A stretch of 41,244 bases of DNA from Promethearchaeota archaeon (GCA_011364925.1 RDOA01000030.1:1-41244), one strand, 5' to 3'; numbered from the stretch's first letter, positions 8,291-17,217 are shown. A program made the numbers and translations. The notes: generated from the sequence alone by a model not told the origin.

Positions 8291-8848
8291 ATGAACTTTA
8301 GATTAGCCACCATTGAAGATATCCCAGGTATCATTAAAGTAAGTATAGACACATGGAGAACCACTTATCGAGAGATTCTTCCTACTGATTTTTTGAACAA
8401 CTTATCTTACGAAGACGGTATATCAAAATGGCAACAAAGATTTACTGAACCAGAGAGATACATCTTTTTTTATATTGCAGAAACAGACTCCAAAGAAGTT
8501 ATAGGATTCGCTTTAGGTAGTTTAGAACAGAGTGATCCTACTCCTAATATTCCCGATATTAATAAGTATATTGGAGAATTGAAGGCCATTTATGTGCTTA
8601 AGGAAAACCAGCGAAGAGGAATTGGTGTAAGGTTGGTGAAGTTAATAGCAGAAAAATTAGTTGAACAAGATATCAACAGTATGGTCGTTTGGGTCTTAAA
8701 GGATAATCCCAATTGGAAGTTTTATGAGATTTTAGGAGGTAAATATCTAGGTCAAGGAATACAGAAGATAGGAGAATCTGATTATATTAAAATTGCTTTC
8801 GGTTGGGAGGATATCAGTAAAATTCTTACATATAAAAGATCAATATAG
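8291..8848 (+). CDS. GNAT N-acetyltransferase, copy 1
   Basis: A 185-residue GCN5-related N-acetyltransferase. It begins with the typical MNFRLATIEDIPGIIKV strand-helix. ELKAIYVLKENQRRGIGVRLV contains the acetyl-CoA pyrophosphate-binding motif QRRGIG, and NPNWKFYEILGGKYLG is the C-terminal motif B region. These cytosolic enzymes move an acetyl group from acetyl-CoA to an amine (antibiotic, polyamine, amino acid or protein N-terminus). The acceptor is unknown. The next gene is a paralogue of the same layout with the same upstream sequence, so the two arose by tandem duplication including the promoter. Confidence 0.9.
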   Translation: MNFRLATIEDIPGIIKVSIDTWRTTYREILPTDFLNNLSYEDGISKWQQRFTEPERYIFFYIAETDSKEVIGFALGSLEQSDPTPNIPDINKYIGELKAIYVLKENQRRGIGVRLVKLIAEKLVEQDINSMVVWVLKDNPNWKFYEILGGKYLGQGIQKIGESDYIKIAFGWEDISKILTYKRSI

Positions 8849-8876
8849 GAGAGCAGATTGCAAAAATTTTAAACTA

Positions 8877-8895
8877 AAATAGGCTCTAGTTTATT
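8877..8895 (+). promoter_or_regulatory. Promoter copy 2 of the GNAT pair
   Basis: AAATAGGCTCTAGTTTATT abuts the ATG at 8896 and is nearly identical to the element at 8272-8290. Its conservation between diverged paralogues suggests selection on the promoter or operator. Confidence 0.55.
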
Positions 8896-9441
8896 ATGAT
8901 CTTCAGATCTGCTACTATAGAGGATATTCCAGCGATTGTTAAAATTAATTTAGACACATGGAAAACCGCTTACAAATCAATTTTTCCTTCTCAATTTTTA
9001 CAGAATTTATCGTATAAAGAAAAGGAATTAAGATGGCGAGAAAGGTTTAATAATCCTGAAAAATGTGAGTTCATTTATCTCGCCGAAACAGATTCGAAAA
9101 AGATCATTGGATTTTCTATGGGTAGCTTACAACAAACGGATTTTACGCTTAAAATTCCAGGCATTAGTAGATATGTCGGCGAATTAATGTCTATTTACAT
9201 TCTTCAGGAATACCAACGAAGACATATCGGAACAAAATTAGTGAATATGGTTGTAGAACGATTACTTGAAAGCGAGATAAATAGTATGATTGTTTGGGTG
9301 TTAAGAGAAAGTTCAAATTGTAAGTTTTATGAAACACTAGGAGGGAGGTATGTTGGACAAAAGTTTCTTGAATACGGGGGAGTCAACTACGCCACAAATG
9401 CTTATGGATGGGATGATCTCAGTAAAATCTTTTCCAAGTAA
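8896..9441 (+). CDS. GNAT N-acetyltransferase, copy 2
   Basis: A 181-residue paralogue of the preceding acetyltransferase, collinear over its whole length (MIFRSATIEDIPAIVKI; ELMSIYILQEYQRRHIGTKLV; NCKFYETLGGRYVG; NAYGWDDLSKI). In the acetyl-CoA loop the central glycine of QRRGIG has become histidine (QRRHIG), which may alter cofactor binding or merely be tolerated. The acceptor is unknown. It converges with the membrane winged-helix regulator gene; only 5 bases separate the two stop codons. Confidence 0.88.
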   Translation: MIFRSATIEDIPAIVKINLDTWKTAYKSIFPSQFLQNLSYKEKELRWRERFNNPEKCEFIYLAETDSKKIIGFSMGSLQQTDFTLKIPGISRYVGELMSIYILQEYQRRHIGTKLVNMVVERLLESEINSMIVWVLRESSNCKFYETLGGRYVGQKFLEYGGVNYATNAYGWDDLSKIFSK

Positions 9442-9446
9442 ACTAA

Positions 9447-9983
9447 TTACACTAATTTTGCAGGTTTTCTTTCCCATAATTTTATAGATTCGTAAATATT
9501 AACAGAAGTGCTAAAAATTAAGAACAACAGTAAAAGTATACCCCCTGGATTGGTGATGAATGTGTCACCGTGTGTACCCGCAAAAAAAATATATCCTACA
9601 AACCCCAGAATATTGATGACTAAATACAAAGAAAATCGGGGGATCATAAAGGTCCCTATATGAAAATAGAATCCTAATACACCCTTTTTTATATCTTCCT
9701 TCACATAATATTTTCCATCTATATGGCTTTTTGAAATAATACCCGCATTTAACAATTTATCTACTTGATAAGAAACAGTTCCAGGAGACGATATCTTTAA
9801 TGACTTTTGAATCTCCCTTACTCCAGCACCGTTATGAGTCAATAAATACCAATAAATTTGGAGTGTCTTGCCTTGCAAAACTTTTTCCTTTTCCATCTTT
9901 AAATTTTTTGCTTCAACTTCTTGATCCGACTGTACCACTAGTTTCCTATGTTCATTATTTAGACCTATTCTTCTAGGATTCAT
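9447..9983 (-). CDS. Membrane-bound winged-helix transcription regulator
   Basis: A 178-residue protein with a cytoplasmic winged-helix domain (about residues 35-100: LQGKTLQIYWYLLTHNGAGV, REIQKSLKISSPGTVSYQVD, LLNAGII) followed by two hydrophobic segments (about 115-135 and 147-165). The start ATG overlaps the stop of the upstream surface-protein gene (ATGA at 9983-9980), so the two are translationally coupled. The regulator encoded at 24461-25225 is a clear paralogue over the same winged-helix and membrane parts. Likely role, by inference: a membrane-tethered regulator responding to an envelope signal, perhaps through the beta-propeller protein. Confidence 0.82.
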   Translation of the reverse strand: MNPRRIGLNNEHRKLVVQSDQEVEAKNLKMEKEKVLQGKTLQIYWYLLTHNGAGVREIQKSLKISSPGTVSYQVDKLLNAGIISKSHIDGKYYVKEDIKKGVLGFYFHIGTFMIPRFSLYLVINILGFVGYIFFAGTHGDTFITNPGGILLLLFLIFSTSVNIYESIKLWERKPAKLV

Positions 9984-11884
9984 AGTAAGTCAAGTTCCTC
10001 ATGTGTTTTTTTGATTCTTTTGCGATTTTTAATAATAATTAGAATCGCAATTCCAACAAACGGGATACTAATAAATAGAACAATTGGAAAGTAGTTTAAA
10101 GGTGGTGGAATGCTTTTTATAACAATAACACTTGCACTGCCTATCTTCCCGGTTATATCCTGAGCATAAAAAGTTATGTTTATCTCTCCTTGAGGTAATC
10201 TATCCCAAAAATAGTGACTAAATGTTCCTGACACTTCAGAAATATCTTCAGGTATAGCACCCCTTATAGGCGAGAAAATATTCTCGCCATTGAGTTCAAT
10301 CCAAAATAGTTCAAAATTAGGCTCTACAATTGAAAATTTATAACTAGGAGGATTAAATCTATATTTTTCATTTTGTAGGGGGCTGATTATGGTAATTTTT
10401 GGGCTATATGTATCCTTGATAACTGAAACCTCCACATATTCTTCTTTACCCAAAGTATTATTCATGAAAAATCTAATATTCACTACACCATCTTTTTGTT
10501 TATCCCATTCTGCTTGATTGATTACTCCTGTCGAACCTGAAAATGTAATGTTAACGATTCCGCCATCCAAAGTATACCAAGTAGAATCTAAATTTGAATC
10601 AAAAGTTGATATATCGAAATTAGGGGATATACTCCCATAAAAGCTAAATTGACTTGGGAAATTGATTGTGATATTGCTAATAACGCATTTTACGGTAACT
10701 GTTCTACCCCAGAAAACTTCTCCCGAAATGTATACGTTGTTAGAAGAATCTACTGCTACTCCGTTAGCCTCATCCCCAGTCAATGTACGATACCATTGGA
10801 AACCCCCTGAGCTATTATACTTCAATAAAAGCATATTACTATTTTCCACACCGAAACTTTCTGTTCCTCCTACAAGGTACAAAAAGTCAGATGAGTCTAC
10901 TGCTACTCCACTTGCCCAATCACGGTCACTTCCCCCCCATGTGCGAGACCATTGCAATTCCCCAGAACTATTATATTTCACTAGAGCAACATCACTCTCC
11001 CCCATTCCGAAACTCTCTGTGTTTCCTGCAAGATACACATTGTCAAACGAGTCTACTGCTATTCCATCAGCGCTTTCCCGTTCACTCCCTCCCCATGTGC
11101 GAGACCAGAGTTCCGCCCCAGAACTGTTAAATTTCACCAAAAGCATATTGATATTAAATACAGGAGATGTAATTCTACTTCCCGTAAGATACACATTATC
11201 AGAAGAATCTATAGCCACTCCATTACATTCACTATCAACATAATCTGGACCCCATGTGAGGTTCCATTGCTTTATACCAAAACTGTCATATTTTTCCAAG
11301 AAAATTTTAAAACCCTTTTGAGTATTTACGGTTCCAGCAATATATACATTATCAGAAGAGTCCACTCCCAGTTTCCCATTATATTTATATATGGTGCGAT
11401 TCCATAGTTGCACCCCAGAGCTGTCAAATTTCACTAAAATTATGTTTTCAGGTAGATTTCCCGCAACGTACACATTATCAGTGGAATCCACAGCTAACGC
11501 AGCATCTCCCCAGAGTGGACTTACCGATGTGTAATTCCATAGTTGTACCCCGGAACTATCATATTTCACCAAAAAAAGCTTGTGTATATTATCTATGAAT
11601 AAATGACCACTTTTTCCTATAGTATACACATTATCAGACGAATCTTTAGCCACTCGTAATCCCGCCATGTCTCCTGATTTGTCCCATAAACGCATCCATT
11701 GTATTGTTTCGGAACTACTGGCAGAAGAATGTATCAGAATGTTTTGATTATCCTTAGCATATTGTTCATTAAAGACGGATGTGGTATTTTGTAATTTTGG
11801 GCTAAAACACCAAATTAAAATAATTAGAATAATGAAGATTTTTAACTTTTTCATCTTCAGGCTTGATTTAATTCTTAATTTCAT
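9980..11884 (-). CDS. Surface beta-propeller protein with SBBP repeats
   Basis: A 634-residue protein with an N-terminal hydrophobic signal or anchor after KSLK-like basic residues (IFIILIILIWCF). About seven tandem repeats of the type GVAVDSSDNVYLAG with ...LVKYNSSGELQWSRTWGG follow (SBBP/beta-propeller repeats, DNA roughly 10700-11670). Next come two Ig-like stretches, and a C-terminal membrane helix followed by a basic cytoplasmic tail (KNRKRIKKTHEE). It should be anchored in the membrane with the propeller outside. I chose ATG 11884 over the ATG at 11908 because GGAG lies 8 bases before it. It is coupled by ATGA to the winged-helix regulator downstream. The repeats create long antisense open frames that are not genes. 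Confidence 0.85.
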   Translation of the reverse strand: MKLRIKSSLKMKKLKIFIILIILIWCFSPKLQNTTSVFNEQYAKDNQNILIHSSASSSETIQWMRLWDKSGDMAGLRVAKDSSDNVYTIGKSGHLFIDNIHKLFLVKYDSSGVQLWNYTSVSPLWGDAALAVDSTDNVYVAGNLPENIILVKFDSSGVQLWNRTIYKYNGKLGVDSSDNVYIAGTVNTQKGFKIFLEKYDSFGIKQWNLTWGPDYVDSECNGVAIDSSDNVYLTGSRITSPVFNINMLLVKFNSSGAELWSRTWGGSERESADGIAVDSFDNVYLAGNTESFGMGESDVALVKYNSSGELQWSRTWGGSDRDWASGVAVDSSDFLYLVGGTESFGVENSNMLLLKYNSSGGFQWYRTLTGDEANGVAVDSSNNVYISGEVFWGRTVTVKCVISNITINFPSQFSFYGSISPNFDISTFDSNLDSTWYTLDGGIVNITFSGSTGVINQAEWDKQKDGVVNIRFFMNNTLGKEEYVEVSVIKDTYSPKITIISPLQNEKYRFNPPSYKFSIVEPNFELFWIELNGENIFSPIRGAIPEDISEVSGTFSHYFWDRLPQGEINITFYAQDITGKIGSASVIVIKSIPPPLNYFPIVLFISIPFVGIAILIIIKNRKRIKKTHEELDLL

Positions 11885-11908
11885 TCTAGTTTCTCCAAAA
11901 TTGTACAT

Positions 11909-12230
11909 TAGTTTAATAATTATTAAATAATTATTTACTGAACTAGATTAAATACCTATTTTTCGTACTGAATGTTCGAATCTCGGTACAATTCTAAATT
12001 TCCGGATTACATCTATAATACATTTCTTTTTTCAGCAGAATTTAAATCCCTTAGAATTAGAAGCTCTTTAATAATTCTTTTAAGACTAGCAAAATTAAAA
12101 CTGCATTTTATTAATGAAAATTGATATTATAATTACAATAATAGAAATTTAAGTTGAAGAAATGTTATGAAGTTTTTAGTAAAAATGCAATCATAACTAC
12201 TTCTTTAAAATAAAAAATAGGTCGAAATTT
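11909..12230. other. Divergent intergenic region
   Basis: 322 bases between the surface-protein operon (minus) and the membrane protein gene (plus). It holds AT-rich promoter-like sequence, including TTTAATAATTATTAAATAATTATT next to the minus-strand start. I see no gene, tRNA or strong hairpin. Confidence 0.5.
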
Positions 12231-13187
12231 ATGACTGTTCAAGTAACGAAAATGATCTTTCATGGGATTTTAAACGCTCTTTTCTATATCGCTTTGCCGT
12301 TAATTCTCTTTGAAGTACTCGAAATATACGGATTGATGACTTTTACTCAACAATTTAAAATAACTATTATAATTTTTGGAATAATTGGAACAGTTTTTGC
12401 CATGTTGCGGCACGCATTTCCAAAGGATACCTCAGCAAATCGCTTAATGGCTTTTGGATCTACGATATACTCTGGACTCTATCTGTTCTACTTTTTCGGG
12501 GGTTTTACGCCAGGAGTTCAATTAGGAATGTATTCTATAAATATACCTCCACTTGAGGTAGAGCTAGGTTTACAAACAATAGCTTGGATGTTGTTAGGAG
12601 CATCTGGAATTAGAGCCTTACAATACTTGATCGAAGCAATAGAACTACGAAAAGGAAAGGAATATCGTGCGAAAGTTAGACTAAGCAAACTGTTTAAAGT
12701 GTTGGGAACAATAATGAGCCTTGTTATACTTGGCTATCTTGGAAGTATTGTTTATAGCGGAATGAACCTAGGATTTAGTTTTCACCCCACATTTGTTCCA
12801 GATTATGATAATGGGGGAACACCTCAGTTTACTGATGATACATTAAGTGTTAATATTACTTTTGATCTCGATAACCAAGGTTTTTACGCGATTTACAACG
12901 CTGAGGTAGGAGCAGAACTTACAGTACAGGCTAGTACAAATACGTCTGCGCTCCCATTAGGGCTCAAAGTTGGAGGAGGATCGAAAGTATTCCCAACTTT
13001 TCACGCCTTCACAAATAATCTGAATAACACAGTAACAGTTGTAATGGATAATACTTATATGTTTGAATTAGCAACTACAGATGCAACTTTTCAGCTGAAA
13101 TTCTCGTTCAATACGATATTCGCAACAATTCTCATTGATTTGAATATAACAATACCAGATATCCCTTGGACACATTTTTACCCATAA
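12231..13187 (+). CDS. Multi-pass membrane protein with ectodomain, unknown
   Basis: A 318-residue protein with four to five predicted membrane helices: residues about 10-30, 42-60, 73-92, 112-130 and 155-175. KRKGKE-like and KVRLSKL basic loops lie between the later helices. The C-terminal extracytoplasmic domain of about 140 residues is rich in Asn, Thr and beta-type sequence (DDTLSVNITFDLDNQGFYAIYNAEV; NITIPDIPW). The ectodomain looks like a LEA-14 or Ig-type beta sandwich, but I cannot assign a family. Monocistronic. The second predicted selenoprotein starts 98 bases downstream. Confidence 0.65.
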   Translation: MTVQVTKMIFHGILNALFYIALPLILFEVLEIYGLMTFTQQFKITIIIFGIIGTVFAMLRHAFPKDTSANRLMAFGSTIYSGLYLFYFFGGFTPGVQLGMYSINIPPLEVELGLQTIAWMLLGASGIRALQYLIEAIELRKGKEYRAKVRLSKLFKVLGTIMSLVILGYLGSIVYSGMNLGFSFHPTFVPDYDNGGTPQFTDDTLSVNITFDLDNQGFYAIYNAEVGAELTVQASTNTSALPLGLKVGGGSKVFPTFHAFTNNLNNTVTVVMDNTYMFELATTDATFQLKFSFNTIFATILIDLNITIPDIPWTHFYP

Positions 13188-13285
13188 ACAAAAATTCTCT
13201 TTTTCTTTTTTTTATATTTGAATTTTCTTAATATAACCTTTTTATAGTCATTCACTTTAAATTTTAAATTATTTTATTAAACAAT

Positions 13286-13798
13286 ATGAACGACGAAGAA
13301 CCCCCAAGACCAAGTGGATTATCAGAGAATTCTATCGCACCAATATTTGATACAAAAGACATTTACGGAAAAGAAATGAACTTAGAGAACTTACTTGAAG
13401 AATATAACGGAGTTTTGATAGATTTTTTTCGAGGTAACTGGTGAAGCCACTGTAAAAAACATCTATATCTTCTTACAGAAAACATTAAAGAATTCGAGAG
13501 CAGAAATATTAAATTAATATCAATAGCTAGCGATAGTGAACGACTTCTGAGGAAATTTAAGGAAGAGAACAATTTTGCGATTGATATGATTTCAGATAGA
13601 GGGGCAAAAATCGCAAAGGATTACGATGTGTATTGGTTTGCTCCTGGTGGAGGAGGAACTATACCTATAAAACAAGCTGTACCGAGCAAATTTTTGATAA
13701 ACAAGGAAAGAAAAATTGTGTGGACGTACATCGGAAAGGATAAAACAGATAGACCCTCAATAGAAATGTTGACGACTATAATTGACGAAAAATTATAA
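13286..13798 (+). CDS. Predicted selenoprotein, thioredoxin/AhpC-like (WUxxC)
   Basis: A 170-residue AhpC/TSA-like protein when the in-frame TGA at 13442-13444 is read as selenocysteine (codon 53). The first part is MNDEEPPRPSGL, SIAPIFDTKDIYGKE and GVLIDFFRGNW. Then come U53-S-H-C56 and KKHLYLLTENIKEF, followed by IKLISIASDSERLLRKF, ISDRGAKIAKDYDVYW and PSKFLINKERKIVWTY, the normal order for this fold. Tryptophan directly before the UxxC matches the usual WCxxC active site. The frame is intact on both sides and the start ATG lies just after a TATA-like AT tract. It is a second, clearly diverged gene with TGA at the equivalent position to the one at 1209-1676. Likely a thiol/selenol redox enzyme. 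The region 3' of it is structured. Confidence 0.87.
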
Positions 13799-13868
13799 CC
13801 CCCTATGGATGAGTCGTGTATAAAAATTATGGATACATGAGGACAACCTTGCCCTGGTAGGGGACTCT
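13799..13868 (+). promoter_or_regulatory. Structured 3' region, SECIS candidate
   Basis: Directly after the stop of the second predicted selenoprotein. TCGTGTAT (13814-13821) pairs with ATACATGA (13833-13840), 8 bp with one G-U, around an A-rich loop (AAAAATTATGG). CCCCTA (13800-13805) pairs with TAGGGG (13858-13863). GAGTC/GACTC (13811-13815 / 13863-13867) is a competing helix. Unpaired ATGA occurs at both flanks of the central helix. Position, A-rich loop and ATGA are SECIS-like, but the fold does not match a published consensus that I can verify. A T-run at 13871-13877 follows and may terminate transcription. Confidence 0.4.
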
Positions 13869-14027
13869 TATTTTTTTAAAAGGATATGTATAATTTAGTA
13901 AGTATAAAATCACTTATACAATAATGTCAAATCACGCGCTCAATAAGTATTTATTCAAGTTTATATCCAATAAATTATAAATAAAATTTTTTCTGAAAAA
14001 GGAACTCTTCAAGGAGGTTAAACTAAA

Positions 14028-15320
14028 ATGGTGCAAAAAAAACCAGCTTGGTATGAAGCAACTATTATAAAAGACATGATGGGCTTAATGGGTGGCAGAG
14101 CTTTGAGAGGTGGCATGTCACATTTCATCTCATCTAGAATATATCAAGGTAAAGCTTCCCTGCTTCGGGTAGCTCATTTATTAGAGGCAACAATTGATAA
14201 AGAAGATCGACGAGCATTAATAATAACAGATTTATTTACCCAAAAATATGCAAAATACGTTACAGAGTATCTTGAAATGATAGGAATGGAGTATAGGATT
14301 TGGACTGGTGTCGAACCTGAAGTACCCATCTCTACTATCTATGAAGGTGCTAAAATATGCGAAGAATTCAAACCCCAAGTCTTGATTGCGATAGGCGGGG
14401 GTAGCGTAATGGACACCACGAAGATGGTTATGGTTAAGTATGAGAAACCAGAAGTAAACATTTTCATGATTTTACCGTACTTTGGTTCTATTGGATTGCG
14501 AAAAAAAATGAAATATTTTATTGCAATACCTACGACATCGGGAACTGGTTCTGAAGTAACCCAAATTGCAGTTATTACTGATACTGATCGAGATCCTCCA
14601 AAAAAACTAGAAATCCTAAGCGATGAATTCTGTGCAGATATTACTATCTTATTCACCGATTTTGTCAAGGATATGCCTCCCTTTTTGACCATGGCTACAG
14701 GTTTGGATGCTTTCTCACATGCAATTGGAGCTTTTGTATCAAATTGGGGCAGTCCCTTTGCTGATGCAATGAATTCAACTGCAATCAAAGAAGTTATCAA
14801 ATATTTACCACGTGCTTATAAGTATGGCGCCAAAGATATAGAAGCACGAGAACACATGCAAATGGCAGCGTTAATGGCAGGGATAGGATTTGGAAACACG
14901 ACGCCGGGAATTGATCACGCACTAGGACATAGTTTAGGTAAGATCTTTAACGTACACCACGGTCTCAGCGTTGGATTGTTTACAATTTATTCGATTATGT
15001 TTCAAGCACAAGTAACCGATAGATGGAAGTTATTACTACCAATTTTCGACATTCAAGAGGACAGCAAGAGCAGAGAAGAACTCTTCAAAGAATTTAGTCA
15101 AGCTATAAAGGATTTTATTACATCGCTTGATGCACCAGTTTGTGTAAAAGATATGAAAAATCCTGAGATTACTAAAGAAGAATACTTTGAGAAACTTGAT
15201 CTATTAACTGAATACGCTGACGACGACGCTGTAGCTCTAACATCCTTCAGAACAATGAGTAAAAAACTTTTTAGAACAATTTTTGAATATGCGTGGGATG
15301 GTAAAGATATAGATTTTTAA
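14028..15320 (+). CDS. Iron-dependent alcohol dehydrogenase
   Basis: A 430-residue group III (Fe-ADH) dehydrogenase. It has the nucleotide loop AIGGGSVMDTTKM (residues 121-133) and IPTTSGTGSEVTQIAV (167-182). By the family pattern the metal ligands are D227 and H231 (TGLDAFSHAIGA), H297 (PGIDHALGHSLG) and H311 (NVHHG). It interconverts a primary alcohol or semialdehyde with NAD(P)(H). A strong Shine-Dalgarno AAGGAGGTT (14011-14019) fixes the start. The aldehyde ferredoxin oxidoreductase starts 22 bases downstream, so the pair can link alcohol, aldehyde and acid with NAD(P)H and ferredoxin. Substrate unknown. Confidence 0.92.
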   Translation: MVQKKPAWYEATIIKDMMGLMGGRALRGGMSHFISSRIYQGKASLLRVAHLLEATIDKEDRRALIITDLFTQKYAKYVTEYLEMIGMEYRIWTGVEPEVPISTIYEGAKICEEFKPQVLIAIGGGSVMDTTKMVMVKYEKPEVNIFMILPYFGSIGLRKKMKYFIAIPTTSGTGSEVTQIAVITDTDRDPPKKLEILSDEFCADITILFTDFVKDMPPFLTMATGLDAFSHAIGAFVSNWGSPFADAMNSTAIKEVIKYLPRAYKYGAKDIEAREHMQMAALMAGIGFGNTTPGIDHALGHSLGKIFNVHHGLSVGLFTIYSIMFQAQVTDRWKLLLPIFDIQEDSKSREELFKEFSQAIKDFITSLDAPVCVKDMKNPEITKEEYFEKLDLLTEYADDDAVALTSFRTMSKKLFRTIFEYAWDGKDIDF

Positions 15321-15342
15321 TCGAATGATATGAGGGAAAAAA

Positions 15343-17217
15343 ATGAGTGAAAATTTAATAGGTTATAATGGAAAAATAGCGTACGTTAATTTAACTGAGG
15401 AAAAAGTGGAAATAAAGGAGTTGAGTCCTGACATTGCAAAAGGCTATCTTGGCGGTACGGGACTTAGCGCAAAATTAACGTACGATCTACTGAAAAATAA
15501 TGATTATGAAATGTTAAAAAGCGATCCTTATGCTGAGATAAATCCTTTAATATTTGCTACCGGTCCAGTGACAGGTACAACGAGACCATCCTCGGGAAGG
15601 TATTCTGTAACCGCAATCTCTCCTCTTACGGGAATTTGGGGAGAAGGTACTTCTGGAGGGTACTTCCCTATTTCCTTACGAAATAGTGGATTCGACGCAA
15701 TAGTCATTACTGGGAAAGCAAAAAACCCTACCTATCTCTACATTCACGATGAAACTATAGAATTTAAAGATGCAAGTTCCATTTGGGGGAAAGATACGTA
15801 CGAAAGCCAATCAATATTGAAAAGCCAGCTTAATAACGATAAAATTCGGATCGCTACAATTGGTATTGCTGGTGAAAATCTCGTCAAATACGCAGGAATC
15901 TTTAACGATGAAGGTCGTGCTATAGGGCGCTCAGGTATGGGTGCTATAATGGGCTCAAAAAATCTGAAAGCAATTGCGATTCATGGAACAAAAAGAGTTC
16001 AAATCGCTGATCCCACTGTTGGTAAAGAACTACTAAAGGAAGAAGAGGATATGTTTCGAAACGACCTTCTCAAAACATTAGTCCCATTTCTTTTCACATT
16101 ATATGGAACCAACTGTTATCTAGACATGGGAATGGCACTTGGAGATGCCCCCGGCTATTATTTTACGAGAAACGAATTTTTTGCTGATAAACTTACGGGA
16201 AAAACCTTACGAGAAGAATACCCTGTTTTAGATTATGGTTGTGCTGGATGTACTATGAGATGTGGTAAAACAACCATTATAGAAAACGACGGAAAAGAAA
16301 TTAAAGTTGATGGACCAGAATACGAATCAGTAACAGCTCTTGGACCTTTAGTAGGTGTATTTGACTCTAAAAGTGTGATTCTTTCCAATCACATGTGTAA
16401 TGTTTATGGTTTTGATACTATTTCAGGAGGAGTCTCTATCGCATTCTTAATTTACTTGGTAGAAAATAACTTAGGAATAGAGCAAATAAGCAAATTCTTA
16501 GAAGATATCAATATTGGTGATATTAAATGGGGAAACGGGGATCTAGTGTTGAAATTGATCGAAAAAATTGCTAAAAGAGAAGGAATTGGCAATATTCTTG
16601 CTGATGGCGTAAGGGTTATGGCTAAGGAATTCGGAGTTGATCCCGAATTAGCTGCCCATGTGAAAGGTTTAGAAATTCCAATGCACGATCCCAGAGCTTT
16701 TGCGGGGCAAGCGTTAAGTTATATGACATGCTATATGGGAGCGAATCATGTTAAATGCGATTGGTATGGTGCCGAGTTGATGCTCTTTAAATTTCCTAAA
16801 ATTCGAGTTAAACCCGGCGATAGGGTTTCAATAAAGGGTAGAGAAAAAGGCGTAGCTAGTTTACAAGATCTACGAGCGATAGACGATTCAGCGACTAATT
16901 GCAACTTTTTAAACCCACCCCTCGATCACATTATTCAGTATGTTAACGCTGCTACTGGTTTCGATTACAACAAGAAATCGCTGATGCTTGTAGGTGAACG
17001 TATCAACAATTTAAAAAGATTGATTAGTTGTAAACTCGGAATTACAAGAGAAGACGATAAATTACCTAAACACAATTTAGCAGAATTGAATTCTGGTAAA
17101 ACAGAAGGCGTAAAATTAGACATGGAAGGGAGTTTAGAAACTTATTATAAGGTTAGAGGTTGGGATTGGGAGACTGGTTGGCCAACAAAGGAAAAACTCG
17201 AAGAACTTAATATTTAA
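15343..17217 (+). CDS. aor: Aldehyde ferredoxin oxidoreductase (tungsten type)
   Basis: A full-length 624-residue AOR-family enzyme. It oxidises aldehydes to carboxylic acids with reduction of ferredoxin, using a tungsten bis-pterin centre and one [4Fe-4S] cluster. Visible signatures are the N-terminal GYNGKIAYVNLTEEK, the pterin-binding GRAIGRSGMGAIMGSKNLKA (residues 191-210), CAGCTMRC (C300, C303, C307) and the fourth cluster ligand in SATNCNFL (C520). It is cotranscribed with the Fe-alcohol dehydrogenase 22 bases upstream, which could supply or remove the aldehyde. The molbindin at 6017-6232 is consistent with pterin-metal enzymes in this organism. Whether it prefers acetaldehyde, longer aldehydes or aromatic ones cannot be told. 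Confidence 0.93.
   Translation: MSENLIGYNGKIAYVNLTEEKVEIKELSPDIAKGYLGGTGLSAKLTYDLLKNNDYEMLKSDPYAEINPLIFATGPVTGTTRPSSGRYSVTAISPLTGIWGEGTSGGYFPISLRNSGFDAIVITGKAKNPTYLYIHDETIEFKDASSIWGKDTYESQSILKSQLNNDKIRIATIGIAGENLVKYAGIFNDEGRAIGRSGMGAIMGSKNLKAIAIHGTKRVQIADPTVGKELLKEEEDMFRNDLLKTLVPFLFTLYGTNCYLDMGMALGDAPGYYFTRNEFFADKLTGKTLREEYPVLDYGCAGCTMRCGKTTIIENDGKEIKVDGPEYESVTALGPLVGVFDSKSVILSNHMCNVYGFDTISGGVSIAFLIYLVENNLGIEQISKFLEDINIGDIKWGNGDLVLKLIEKIAKREGIGNILADGVRVMAKEFGVDPELAAHVKGLEIPMHDPRAFAGQALSYMTCYMGANHVKCDWYGAELMLFKFPKIRVKPGDRVSIKGREKGVASLQDLRAIDDSATNCNFLNPPLDHIIQYVNAATGFDYNKKSLMLVGERINNLKRLISCKLGITREDDKLPKHNLAELNSGKTEGVKLDMEGSLETYYKVRGWDWETGWPTKEKLEELNI

Noticed and set aside
10662-11243. Long plus-strand open frames (up to 193 codons) opposite the surface beta-propeller gene
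   Set aside because: They are antisense to the SBBP repeats, repeat with the same period and show no protein-like features; they are products of the repeated coding sequence.
11938-11943. CTGAAC near the start of the surface-protein operon as a third copy of the palindrome
   Set aside because: Only one six-base arm is present; the other arm is absent.
11974-11982. GTTCGAATC resembling a tRNA T-loop
   Set aside because: The flanking bases do not form the five-base T-stem and no anticodon arm or acceptor stem is present.
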